The notes under the pieces are model-generated. The model had not been told where the DNA came from. It searched no databases and saw only the letters and a list, made by a program, of their open reading frames with translations. Shown here one piece after another: positions 1 to 13,600 of a stretch of 64,000 nt of DNA (position 1 is its first letter; each line of letters opens with the position of its first letter). The position numbers and the translations under genes were made by a program. This stretch comes from Notospermus geniculatus (Eukaryota; Nemertea; Pilidiophora; Heteronemertea; Lineidae): the NCBI GenBank assembly GCA_002633025.1, contig NMRB01000650.1, forward strand, positions 179,225-243,224. The letters are read 5' to 3'.

Positions 1-140
1 TGGTGCTGTCGCAGGGTTGGTGCTGTCACAGGGTTGGTGCTGTCGCAGGGTTGGTGCTGTCGCAGGGTTGGTGCTGTCACAGGCTTGGTGCTGTCGCAGG
101 GTTGGTGCTGTCACAGGGTTGGTGCTGTCGCAGGGTTGGT
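1..140. repeat. 17-bp minisatellite
   Basis: About eight copies of a 17-base unit (GGTTGGTGCTGTCGCAG with CAC/CGC variants) run from the window edge. It causes three overlapping cysteine-rich frames that are not genes. Similar GTTGGTGC and GGCCCAACATCAGGA words recur loosely to about 390. Confidence 0.9.
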
Positions 141-141
141 G

Positions 142-1559
142 CTTTCAGTTCTGTGGACCTTGTTGTTGTCGTGGCCCAACATCAGGATTAGGAAGTATTC
201 CGTGAGCTGGTGGCTGTGAAAAAAAGGTCCAAGATATCCCAAACCTTGTGTCTGTTGCTGGGTTGGTCTTTCAGTTCTGTTGGGAGCCCACCTTGTGTTG
301 TTGTGGCCCAACATCAGGAAGTATTCAGGGAGTTGGTGGCATGAAAAAAGTTTGATTACGTAACAACCTTGTGTCAGTTGCTAGGTTGGTGCTTTTGTTC
401 TGTGGGACGAACCGGATCATTCACTGGCCTCGAACCGGATCGAACCGACTCGATGTAAAAAGGCCTAAATGTGTATGCGAGATTTTAAATTGCTGATTCA
501 TTCTTTTCATGAACTGTTTTGATGTTAGGCGTTCTCACCCACACTGGCCGCTAATGGACTCAGCAGGGAGTTGGACTATTTCACACAGTAACTGGATCTA
601 ACACTTGGTAAATGCATTAAACAGAGGACCAGATATCATCTTTAGTCTTCCATTAGAGTTTATCATTTCTCTGATAACCGGGATGAAAATTTAAATAATT
701 GACCCATATCTTTTGCATTGTTGATTTCAACTTTTTGAATGCACAAGGAGTTATGATAGAGAGCGATCAGAAACATTCAGAATTGGGATGAAGTCAGAAG
801 TTCAGAAGTGAGATGAGACTCTGTCGGAAATCCATTGATTTAGTTCTGACAACTGCTGTGCTTACTTTGACACAAGTGCCTTATTTTGTGGAAACAATCG
901 AAGGAATCTGAATGGAGAGACTATATTTTCAAGTTCAGGATATCGTATAAAAGAAGCAAGTGGTATTTTGCACATTGTATATCCAACAGGGGATCAGTGT
1001 CTTCACCAGATAGTATTACCTAATAGTCAGGAATCACATCAAGAACAAAACTAGGAATTTACTGGTACTTTCTATTTTTCAAAGGTGGATTACTAGAACT
1101 CTATTTTCACTGTGGAGTTTTGTACAAAAGCATCGAATCTGTCGATACATGTATTTTCAAACGGATGTCATCTTTGTGGTTTTAATGAGAGTATTTTTGG
1201 ATTTTCACCTCTGAATTCTGTACCGGTGTCTCAGCCACTTTTTCATTTCAACCTTTGAAATCCTTGAACTATCGTTTATCTTGGATGATTCTACTTTCCC
1301 TCTACATGTCTAGTTGGGGTCTAGACTTTGGATAAATCTGATGCAAGTTATGAGACCAAAGACTGTCACAATCCGTCCTTACGTACATGTCTTCACACCT
1401 TGTTTTTCAAGTGAGGCATAGCAAAATTTGAACAAGTTGGACCAAAACACCCAATGGGAATGCATGAGCAAGACCAAAGGAATTTTTATAAGAAGATTAC
1501 GGGTATCTATTTTTGTGGAAGTTTTGGACTCTTTCATGCGGCACAATAGATAATAGAAT
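142..1559. other. Upstream of ATP8A exon A
   Basis: After the minisatellite there are loosely repeated GTTGGTGC words to about 390, then AT-rich unique-looking sequence. No coding exon or clear promoter element was recognised. It may hold 5'UTR or promoter of exon A. Confidence 0.4.
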
Positions 1560-1698
1560 ATGGCGGACGATCCTGAAAATGTGGACATTGCAAACGGAAA
1601 TGCCGATGCTAAACTGGCGGAGAAAAAAGACGGAATTGAGCTGAGCGTGCTCAATACAAACATCGTAAAAGTAGGCGTAGACGACGTGGACAATATTA
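1560..1698 (+). CDS. ATP8A: ATP8A alternative first exon A
   Basis: An ATG with A at -3 and G at +4 opens a 46-codon acidic stretch beginning MADDPENVD, followed by a strong GTAAGT donor at 1699. The exon ends in phase 1, exactly what the common second exon at 12683 needs, and would give a 1183-residue protein. The N-terminus of ATP8A proteins is cytosolic and poorly conserved, so homology cannot confirm it. Assignment rests on open frame, start context, donor and phase. Confidence 0.55.
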
Positions 1699-4600
1699 GT
1701 AAGTATGCAAGTGTATGTTGTACCGTAAATGTCTATTTTCTTGTTGAGAAAAACTTGATTGAGGATGGGCAATGGGATCAAGACCTGTTCTCCGATGAGA
1801 GTTTTGGATGTTGTTGCGGTGTGTCACCGCTTCAGATGATATCGAAATCGACATCACAACTCATTATTTGAAAGCCGGTTGGTGTCTGAAAAATCAGCAA
1901 CACACCAGGTCATATCGCAAGCGATATGATCGCCAGGGGACAAAATCGGCTATGGACGCCAGGTGTGCGCTGGACAGCGATGGGTGGAATCCTCTCACCA
2001 GTGTCGCCCATAACGTCAAACAATACCAAAGCCGATATTGCCTAGCCTGCGGTGGCTGGCGAGAAGATCGGTGGCAAGTAGATCGTTTGCGGTATCGCCT
2101 CCTAGTGTGCTGCTGGCTGTACATACATCTGATCTCCTTCTGTATATTTTATAGCATGATTGTATCTGATCCAATCGGTGCGGTATACATGAATAGCCTC
2201 CGTTTATCATGCAAGTACATAATTTACCATAAAACAGTTCATTGTAGTTCCTGCCCTATGCCATCAGTTATAACCATTCATTCAGTTGCTAGGCAACATC
2301 GTTTGGCACAAATTAAGTTGGGATACTCGGGTCCAAAGTTCTTTTTTTTTAGTTCTTGACAGGCAATGGTAGTTGTAATAACCTGGACGCTGGAGTCTGG
2401 ACTCTGGACTCATTTTGCATCATTGGATTGAACCGCCTGGTTATAATGAAATTCATTCTCATTCTTCGTGTCTCGTTCCACTTATCAGTCATTGGCACAC
2501 GTCTGGTGACCAGGGGTGAATGAGAATGGAAAGAAGGCCTATTTCCTGAAGAATTGCAGATGTTGGATGACCTTGTCTCTGATTGTGTGTTGGGACGTGT
2601 GAGACAAACTTTGGAGGCATAGGCCTATGTCATAATGAGAGAGAGTTGAGGTGTAACCTCAGGCCCAAAACTGGTAGTTTCGATACATTCTGAATACCGT
2701 AATCAGGAGACCTGTCAATTCAGGACACCATCTGTCAGGCCTGAATCAGCTATCTTTAATTGAGAGGTTCCACTCAACATGTAGTGATTCTTATTACATG
2801 GTACCTTTCATTGATATTTCATGGGGATAAATACCCTTTACATGTTTCATTCTCTGCATTCTTGTGTTTTTGACACGAGGGTCAATTCAAAACCTGGCAC
2901 TGGCACTGGCGCAATCGTGATTTCTGGCCTGCAGCCGATTGTCTTATGATAAAACTATGACATGTATGTAGTTTTTAGCAAGGAAGTCAACTTAGACACG
3001 GGGATTTTTTAGACAAGAGAAATGCTGTATTAGTGTCATGGTCTCTTTTAGTTTAGTTTAAACTGTTTATTTAAGAAGAGAAATGAATACAAAGGAAGGC
3101 CATTACTGTTAAACAATACCTTTAGAAATATAGTCTCTTCTGTATCTGACCCAGACTGACAACCTGCAACCCAATCTCGCTAACCCAGAAACAACAAAGT
3201 ACGGTGCTCCTTGTTTTCGGATTCGCTACAGTACACAGTAAGATGAAACTGTCTGACCTCTGCATCTTGGAGATTGCCTGCGACCTGCATATCACTTCAG
3301 TTCACCAAGGCCTTGGCCCTTGACAGTTCACTGAGTATGTTTTCAAGTGAAAAAGACTGTCAGGCGGTTCAATCCAATGATGCAAAATGAGTCCAGAGTC
3401 CAGACTCCAGCGTCCAGGTTATTACAACTACCACAGGCAATTGGCCCAGTCACTGAATTAATTCTATACTCCTGTCACTAGACTCTTAGTCTATAGAAAA
3501 TGTTAGGTGAATAAATGTACTGCATGCAGGAGGAAACCAGAGTGCCATGGAAGGTAAAGCTAGACTTTCAACGAGATTCGCCCTCTCTGTACATGAAGAA
3601 TGGGCGTGACTGGGGATCAAACCATTGCCCAGAACCTCAGAAATAACAGGCGCTATTTTCCATTGTACCACTCTTGACAGTTCATCAGATTATACACTAT
3701 ACCTCATGCAGATGCAGTGTTCGGGGCCTTAGAACAGCTGCGATGGCTGATATCTGATGGAGTAAGAGCCATGATGGTGGTGCCATCTATAAGCTTTGAA
3801 TAGAGTTGCAATCCAGTTCGGTTCAAGGTTGAATGGATTGATGGAGTGTTGCAGGACACTGTTTGTGTTGTAACCTGTACATTATTGTCCTTGTGCATAC
3901 AGTCATTTTAGCCTATCTACAGTTGATAAACTTGAAAATCATGTCGGTCATGTCAGTGAGTGTTCGGTGTGTCATGACTTCCTCTTCCTGTCACAGTCGG
4001 ATATCATGGATCTCCTGCGTGAGGGTGTCATAATAACGTTTTCGTGAGGGTTTTAAGGGATTCAGGAAAGGCCCAAGTATCTGTACCGTCAGCATGAGTA
4101 GTGAGTATGAGTATGATCGTCTGCTAGATTCGGACTCCTGTCCAGAGCGTCGTCTGCTTCAAGGTATGAACTGATCAACAGCAATCAGGAAATGAATCAC
4201 AATTTTCGTTCTTTGGAAAGTAGGCCTAATATAATGTACAACAGCATAAAACTAATCGTTTTCTTCAGTTTTAGCCGTGATACTATGTATTTGAAAGGCA
4301 CAATTGTATCTTCGAACCTTGGGCTTTCCACACCTAACTGATTGCAGTAGGCCAACTACTGAGTATAGGCCTACTGAGTATAGGCTGGCTAAAGCTCTAC
4401 CTGCCCATATTTTGTTGGCATAGAACCATACAGGAACCACTGGTGTTAAGTGTAGCCCAGCCCAAACATTTCAATCTGAATCCTTGGGCGCAATGTGCCC
4501 TTTCAAAGCCCAGGCTGCCAGGCCAAGGAAGTGCTGCCATCTACCTTGTGAGATAGGCACTAAAGTCTGGTTGCACTTTCTCAATCATGTGGCATAGTGG

Positions 4601-7600
4601 CAAGAGTATTGACTTGATACCAATAGGCCATGGGTTTGATTCATGGTCATGCTGGTACTTGTACTCTCAACTGGCTGGAGAAGACAAGGTGATGCGCTGA
4701 ATGAGCTGCAGCTCGACTTCCCAACCCAGAATGATTTCTGGAGTGACTGGTCATAATGTGAAGCGCTTTAAATCTCTGCTAAAGAAAGGCCTCAAGTCAA
4801 CTTTGACCCATCCTCCCTCAGCAGAGGTTTACCTCGCTCCCTTTCAGCCACTCAACACTGCGAGTGTATGAAGAGGAGCGAGACCAAGGCCCTGCTATGG
4901 GAGGATGATTTGACCAGTCTTCTGTGGAATGACATGAACAGTTTGGACCTTGATTCGGGTGTGGTACACACACATGTTGCATGAATTCCACACATTTTTG
5001 GCTTGCCGTATGTTATTGATCCATTTACTCCTGTTGAGTTGATTTAAAATTTCTATTGATTTTGAAATCATTCATAAAATGTTCTGCATTCCAGACATAT
5101 TGATTCGAGATGTGTTTTCTGAGTGCGGTTTAACACGACAATCACTGTCGTCACAATTCAGTCTCTTCATCAGAACCTGACATCTTGAGTTGATATGGGT
5201 ATCTGATGAACTGCCTGCATCAACTACACAAGGATGGCAGTCATTTTATCAGGTGGAGCTATCTGCATCCACCATACACCAGGACGAGGGCCACTCTAGT
5301 GGAGCCACCTCGGTCTGCCATTTTCAAAGACAGCGAGGACAGTTTCATTATCTTTCAGTTGAATCCCCTGACTATCATCACCACCACAGCACAGGCACAG
5401 TTGCCAACAGCTCCTGGCTGTAATTTCAACTTGTGCCTTGGCACCTGATCTGTTTTACCTCGGGTAGGAACATTGACGCAGTCAAATTTGGAATCCGATT
5501 GCGTAATTTGATTAGCTGTAGCGAGCCCTTCACCATTCAGTGAAGTAGTCCCACTACATGAAATCATTATTGGCACTGTCTATTGACTTGGCAATGCTAT
5601 ACACAATACTCAGACACGCTATCTAGCCGCTAATGTATCCAGCTATTGCCACGGGTGAAAACTGGATAATTAATGTTCAGAACAAATGGGTACGACAATA
5701 TGATCCAATAATAGCAGAAAATGGAACGCACATATGATAAAACATTTATACTTCCAAGTCAATTTCTGCATTTTGGTTCAGGGGATTAATATTCATTAAT
5801 ATGAGATTACAGGTCAGAGATGATTAATAATTAATGCAGCGTTCGTATTGACAATGTATGTGCCACAAGCAGTGTTGGTGAATCTATAAACCAGTGCGTC
5901 GGTTTGGAGCTGGTCTGTCATCTCGTCGTGACAGCCTTATTTCTGTCATGGAATATGCCGTTTTCTAGGGATTACGTGCAGTTCTAAGTTTCCATTATTG
6001 CCGGTGAAGAGGTGGAGTACAAGATGGCTGAGGCCCAGCACCAGCCGAGGAATATTTTAAGCGTCTGGAGCAACCGCGTTGCTCGGCGCGCTCGTCATCT
6101 TCTCGCCGGTGAGTTCCATTACCACAGTATAAGGATTGATTTTTCACAATATGTGCTGGTGGTACACCAACAACCAGCATAGACTGCTCGGTTATTATGC
6201 AGAATCATGACATCCGTGATGTTTAGTATGTGTTTATGATGGCGGCATGCATTTTGACAATCGTTCAGTGTGATAATTTACCATTAGTGTGGATGGTTGA
6301 TCTAGAACACATTAGCTGCTGTCATGTGTAGTTATTTCGAAGTAAAGCTAGTCGTTGCCTAGCAGTGGGTGTGTCCTGATGCTAGCATATGTTGCGCTAG
6401 CTCTAACAGATATCGTTCTGTGTATCTGTGCTATATTTTCCAATATCATGGCCTCGAGATGCTTGATAGCTCTTCAAAACAGAACCATACTTATGGTTGT
6501 ATCAACTGATCTTGCAATATGAGCTATGCGTCCATGGAGCGCTGTAGCGTTCTGCTAGCATGCTACAATATGGCACCATATTAGCCTGAATGATTTATTG
6601 CATTGTGGGATACTTAATCATGACAAATTGAATTTGAATTCCCAAATGGAGAATGTCATGGACTGTTCCACATTATGACTTAACTCATCTGTCCCCAGAG
6701 TCCAGCAGACGGCAACTGCTATCAAAGTTTTCTCATATCCTATGGTATTGATAGAAAATTATTTGAAGAAATGTTGTTCCTGTGGACCATCTCAAGAATG
6801 TTTCTTCAATTTTTTCCCTCTTCATTTCCATGGCTTTTGGAAAACGTCAATTAAAGATACTGTCTGCTCAAAACTGGGAGCAGATGATTTCAACTTGACA
6901 ATCTCAGGAAATCTGGTTCTGTTCATCTCGAAGTGTTGTATAAATGGCCCTCATTAGTAAGATTCAGAAACGCCAGGAGGAGAACCAAGTTATGTCTAAA
7001 ACAAGGGCCAAAACAATACAGAAATACACGTATTAAAAGACCTTGGTGTCAATAACGAACAAGACAGCTAGGATCACACCCTCTCTCCAAAACCAGTCTA
7101 TCGTTTGGTGCCGTGATTTTCCAGCTTCCATGACAAGAGTTCTGGATTGGAAATACCACAAGATATGAAGACATTGCTTGGCCAGAGAATTGTCATACAT
7201 GCATCATTGGACCTTTTCCATTTCCAACCCATGAAAATGACCCAATCAATAAAACGTTGGCAGAACTTGGGGAACATCGCCAAATATTGGCTCGAGGGCA
7301 GTTTATCATAGATTTAGCAAGACCAGTCACTTCTCCCGTGAATAAATTAAATGCAAGTGGAACCCATTCCAAACACTCAAACAACTGCCTCCTGTCTCAT
7401 GTTGTATCCCATGTATCCATGGCAAGCATCCTGCCATAGCAGGGCTTTGGGGGAGGGGGAACAGTTCAATCACATTTCATACAATCCCCGTAACAGACAA
7501 AGAGAAAACCAAGACATGGTTGTGAAATGTCTGGTTCTATCATTTAGGACAACAAAACTGAACGTTGCCATGGGAACTAGACACCCATTTATCAGGAGGA

Positions 7601-10600
7601 GGATATATGGAATGAGTGATCACAAACACGAGATTGGTTTAAAGTGGCACTGTATGCTGTATGCCTCACCCTCCCCTGGTGACTGAATGTGGAACTAATG
7701 TGATAAATGACTGGTGTCCTGTCCAACCCATACATAGCCAGTGGTAATACCTGTTTGGCCACCTCTCAATTAAGGACAGTTTTCTAAGGTCCAAGGGTGT
7801 CCTTTGAGAGAGTTTGCAGTAATAATAATTGAACAGAATTCAGTCATGCTATTCGTCATTATGCTACAATAGATGATATCACTCCAAAAGAGCGCAGCAC
7901 CTTACGGGGTCGCTCATGACGTCCCGCACGTCATTTCATGATGTCTTGAGGCGAGACAAAAAAATCAGATTGTGTCACGACGTCATGATCGCTGAAACAA
8001 CGGGATTTTTTTGAGTCGCGTCATAGCGTTCAGAAATGACGTGCGGGACGTCATGACGCTGACCCCGTAAGGTGCTGCGCTCTTTTGGAGTGATAGAGTC
8101 TATTAGTTCTGCTGTGAAAAAATTGTCCAATTTTGAACGATAACTTCTCTTCATGCCCATTACCAATGGTCATTACCACTCTACCTCTGTATGTAAATAA
8201 TGTGTACGACCCATTGATTGCTGCCATAGATGGGATAGTCAGAGCTACATGTATACCTCAGTAAAATTCGATGTATTTATTTGCAGTTATTTTGTGTTAG
8301 ACGGTGGCACAATTTTGCCAATAGTCCGCGATCCAGGGACATTTTAGCTTTCATAACTGTTGTCACAGCTGGGACGTGGGCTGCATCATTGGACATCTGC
8401 TTACAAATAGTGCATCATACATGTCATACAAGCTTGTTATCATTCAGTCTACATCGGATTACACAGGCCTATTAGGCCTATGCGATTTTGCTATTGTGTC
8501 ATAATTCAGGGACGTGTCTTTGGTGAATGGTCATTCCGAGCCTAATTTCGAGATTCCCTAATTACCCATCTGTGTGTGATTGATTGTGTTCGATGCAGGA
8601 TTACTGTCCGTATAAAGGGTGTTCCAAAAAATGTCCCAGGACAAGTTAATTTATGGAATACCTCTCTTAGATGTTACCGATCACTCATAAGGAATGGCTG
8701 CCATTAAAATCCACGCCGCAGGTGAGATTAAAACGTACCCACCCACTCCGACACCATTCTATTTGGTTAAGACCAGAAAAATTAAAAAACATCACCTCTT
8801 TTCTTGTTTTCAGAGAATATAATGCTACGTGAAGGTATGAACGCTGTGTGGATATGAATGTTTGGCATGAATTGTTTGCTTTTGGCATTCATGGTTTGAG
8901 TGGGATACAAAAACCCTCGGCTGTTTTCATCTCTGTTACACAATCTCTGAACTCGGAGTTCTTTATGCACTTGACAACAATCTGTATCTCCACATCATCT
9001 CCCTTTGTGGACACCTCAACCAGGAGGACACCTCTCTATTAAGGACACCAAATCGCAGTCCTGAATTGGCCACACCCATTCACCAGGGCCCGGTTGCACG
9101 AAACTCACGACAGCGCTATCTTGGTGTTAGCGCTAACTTGATGTTAAATGACGTAAAAGAACAATGGATTTTTACGTCATCTAACATGAAGATAGCGCTA
9201 ACACCAAGATAGCGCTGTCGTGAGTTTCGTGCAACCGGGCCCAGACCTCTGTTATTGGGACACCACTCATTTATGGATGCCATGATGAGGATGCTATTTG
9301 ATGGACCCAAAGTTGTCTGTTAGACATATTTTAGAGGGTCCAGTATATATTGCACCATGCAACCCATTTGCTATCTTTATAGGATAGGAGGAAACCGGTG
9401 CCCCCAGAACTTCAACATTTAAGATGGTTCAGCTGTTTGTGTATTGCACAACTTTCATGAATCCTTTATCAACAGAACCATGCAATTTCGTTTGCACTGA
9501 TCCCCTGATTCTCAACCCATATTTTCCAATGTGCCAGCTCAGTAGCCGGTACGAGGGCATGGCTTCTACTCTAGCAGACGTCCTCTCTGAATGGAACAAC
9601 ACTATAATTGCTGCTGGATGTATGGCGTGCGACTGCATACACAGCAGTCATGACAGTACGTGCATTAAACACGCTTTCTGCACTATATTTATTGATTAAT
9701 GCCGCACATTATTGTGAGAGTTTACTACAGCGGTGTAATGATATCGCTCTGTACTGATGCTATAGGCTAACCCTTTATATCACGTATCCTTTGTATCAAC
9801 ACAACTCCGCCAACAGTATACTGTTTCCTGTAATGAGTTTTTGTCCTTCGCACCTGTTCAGCTCTGAGCAGGCCTAGCTCTGAGCAGGCCTAGCTCTGAG
9901 CTGAGTATGTTCTGAGATGTCTAACCCTGATGATACTTTTGAAGGCAAGGATAGCATCTTTCTCAATCAGGTGCATCACAGACACTATGAGCCCCACCCC
10001 CACCCCAAATCATCCAGGTACAAACCGTAATGGGATACTTTACTGCCGTTAGAAGCCACCACCAGTTAACGGGCCTACGTAGAACGTCATGGAATTTGAC
10101 GTCACAGGGAAGAAATGAATGCCGCAACATCATCCACAATGACATGGACGCTATGGCTTGTGACGTCAAATTTTGTGACGTTCTAGGACCGCTAACAGGC
10201 GGCCTTTAACGGCAGTAACGTCTCCCATTCGATCATCAAGAGTGATGCAGTGGACAAGACGGAGAAGGCCTACACTGACTTCCCTCCTTTGGAACCATCG
10301 ATGTTCTGATTCTATTGACGTCAGTCCGATAGCGGGCATGTACGGTGAGAGAAAGTTGAAAAGAACGCATCTCTTCTGCGTGACGTCCGTGCACCACAGG
10401 CGAATTGCATTACGTCTTCACTGCTGCCTTTCACCGCCGGGCGCAACATCCGCAGAAGATACAAGGATGGTACGCGTATGAAGCTACTGGTACATGTGGT
10501 ACGTGGATGGTGCGCAGCACAAAAGGGAGGTCAGTTGGGCAGCACTCTGAGCAGGAAACTCTTCAGTAATGTCAACAATAGAATCACAAAGACCACAAAC

Positions 10601-13600
10601 CTACTGAATTTGAATGGCCCCTTGAACCTATCATAATCATCTTGACACTTGATGGCCATGTAAACAATATTAGATAATAAACGTGTCATTCATCACTACA
10701 GCCTGCAGCGCTTACCTTTCCGATCTCATATTCGCGAAGTTTAAAAACCATCTCGCTTAGCGAGGTCTTTGATATGGATCTTATCGGAAAAACGGTGCTC
10801 ATTTTGTCGATGGTATTTTTTCCTAGCGTTTCTATGGTTTCATGTCCTGCTTAGCTTTCTGGTCTTTCTTGATTTTGAAGACTAATTGTGATTGGTTGTC
10901 GATGGTGAGGCGAGGTTTTGGGGCTAATTCAGTTATGATCTGTGGAATGAGGTGTCGGCAAGGCATGGTCTCCAAGGGGTGCTGGTCTTTGATGTAATGA
11001 TAGAGGTTGTCAGAGGCAGCTATTTCGATCGATGCTTTGGTGACACAGACATGAGAGAGGTGACCTGGACTAATGGGTTTCTGCTCTGTCTGAATGGTCA
11101 GCGGAGGCTGTTGATATGATGTATTAAATTTTTTCCTTTATTGGCCCTGGTAAGTACGGAAGAGGCCATCTCAAGCTACTCGTCTTCCTCAGTTGGATGG
11201 GGTCTTTTACTTGCCCTTGAAAAGGCAAAAGGTACAAGACACCATGGCTTGGTCCCATGCAAAGGACGTGAAGAGCCAGGGGTGATTAATCCCATATGGC
11301 CCGGGCTAGATTCAAGCCCAGGACCAGCCTCTTGCTAAGCGGAGTAATAATGATAACCACTAGGCTAACCTAATTTATACTTCGACGCACGACCATCGCT
11401 GGCGACCGATGCACAATCTTGCGTTCAACGCCGACCCCGTCGTGCGATTTGGTCGGCGTCCGATCGCGAGGCTGTAATTACTTGAGTCATTTCATAACGG
11501 GTCGCCGTCGTTAAAGTATGCTGGACTATGAATCAATTCCGCAAAGTCGGCGTCCAGATTTGATCGGGCGTCGGACGCCGATGGTCTTGTGTCGAAGTAT
11601 AAACTAGGCTTATCAAGGCTCCACAGGTTTGATATGAAAAAGCCCTTCTCCTGGTGACCAGGACTGTATGAACCAGAGCGTCAGTGACGTCAGCTTGGAG
11701 CACGTGGGGCAGTGGATGAGCATTGGACTTGAGACTAAGAAGTCATGGGTTCAAGTCCAGGCTGAGTCACAACTGGTCTGAAAAGATTGCACTGAATGAG
11801 CTGCTCCTTGAGTTCCCCAGAAAGGTTTCTGGAAAGACTGGGGTAATAATGTAAAGTGCTTTGAGACTTTATTAACATGGAAAGCGACATGGGAAACTAA
11901 AAGCTTCATACCGGTAATTGAATAGAGCCGGCGACTGACCATTTGATATCATTCTGAATAATTCATGCTGTCTGTTCCACACTACAGTATATGTCCTGGC
12001 AGTGACCAGCGCTGGTGGTTCAGTTTCTTTACTTGGATATTCTTGACATGCTTACGTATCGCTAATCACCAGAGCTACAACCAACATTGCAGCCAGCATC
12101 TATGTATACACTGTACTAGGCAACACCCATTCAGTGGTGGAACTGCTAAATTCATGCGAGACGCATGCCTCACGTCATTAGGAGCGCTTTGGGGACGTAA
12201 TGCGTCATACCCGTTTGACCGTCGCACATCACGTTGCCGACTTCATGAGTGATGCGACGGCAATCTCGGTGATGTCGTGACGTCAAAAGGCCTAAACAGC
12301 ATTGTTGTTTGTCGTAAAATTATAAGTCATATCGAAATTTGGGCTTCGTAAGGACACTTCCGAGGTCTGTCTGTATGGACATACCAAGTTTGGCGGCGAT
12401 CCGTTTGTCAGTCTTGGGAGAAAATCGCGAACAAACCCCCACACAAACAAACTCTTCTCAAATAGTATGATCGATGTACCAAGGACTCCAGTTCAGACAA
12501 TACCTAACACTCTTTATCATTGTGATTCACACTCTTTGATCTGTGCTTGCAGTTTTCACCATAATAAACGATGGAGTTGCTTCATCCAACCTGCCATTGA
12601 ATGAAAACCAAGGGATTTTATGATCAAGAGGACCATATTTGCAATACACCCGTAAAATTCTCCCACCGTTTTGTATTTTCAGAGTTCACCCAGATGGAGA
12701 ACGTCGACGAGGGCTCCGATGAGACTGAGGATGCAGAATCGGTGAACCAGCGTGTCATCTATCTGAACCGGGCCCAGCGACGAAAATTCTGTGACAACAA
12801 GATCAGCACTGCCAAATATAACTTTTTAACTTTCTTGCCGAAGTTCTTGTTCGAGCAGTTCAGGAGATATGCCAATATTTTCTTCTTATTTATTGCATTA
12901 CTTCAAGTAAGTACATGTATCCGTCCGTGTCGTGTTTTGACGTTCTTCACGTGACGTCACATTTCCATGACGACACGATGCCGCCATATAGAGGCCTTGC
13001 AAATGACGTCACAAGCTGCCATGCTGGGGGCACATGCTGAAGAGGCACAGCGAAATGAGCCGTGCATGTCCCAATGATGTTACGTCAAACAATGGCTTCA
13101 CGCAGGTCACATCACACCTCTGCGCCCTGTCAAGGCCTGTGCCCTCCAGCATGGCCGCCAGGATGACGTCATTGCAAGGCCTCTATTGGCTGTCAAAATG
13201 TCAAGCAATATCACGGCATAAACACAGTGCTGACACACAGATCGTGACGTCAAAATGTCATGAATAGTCAGAAGGCAAGTGGCCATAGGCCTTGGTGTTT
13301 CACAATGTTACTGAGTGGTTTGAGCACCTAACTTGCTATCCAGACTGCCAGTGCTAGATAGATTTGAAACTGACAAGGGCACCTCGAGCGCAGACAAAAT
13401 AATACGTGAAGAGGTGTGGAGGTGAGGGAAGGACATGAAGGAACCAAGCTCTAAGCCTACTGCAAGTTGACTGGACCAACATCGTGATATTTTCTCCATT
13501 TCAGCAAATTCCAAATGTATCCCCGACAGGACGATACACCACAGCTGTCCCTCTTCTTCTTATTCTGCTTGTCTCAGCCATCAAAGAAATTATTGAAGAT

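Larger units (their letters stand above)
6109..12682 (+). other. ATP8A: First intron of ATP8A (from exon C) and its contents
   Basis: A 6.6 kb intron lying between first exon C and the first shared exon. It holds a dispersed repeat (6698-6895), a TA-type MITE (7877-8095), a palindromic MITE in an older repeat (9086-9242), a foldback element (10040-10218), an unassigned minus-strand open frame (10832-11137), a reversed SINE (11142-11370), a hAT-like MITE (11374-11603) and a forward SINE (11697-11866). No further ATP8A exon was recognised in it. Confidence 0.7.

Noticed and set aside
1808-2359. 183-codon frame
   Set aside because: It runs across a foldback MITE with inverted ends and has no recognisable motif; the reverse strand has similar frames.
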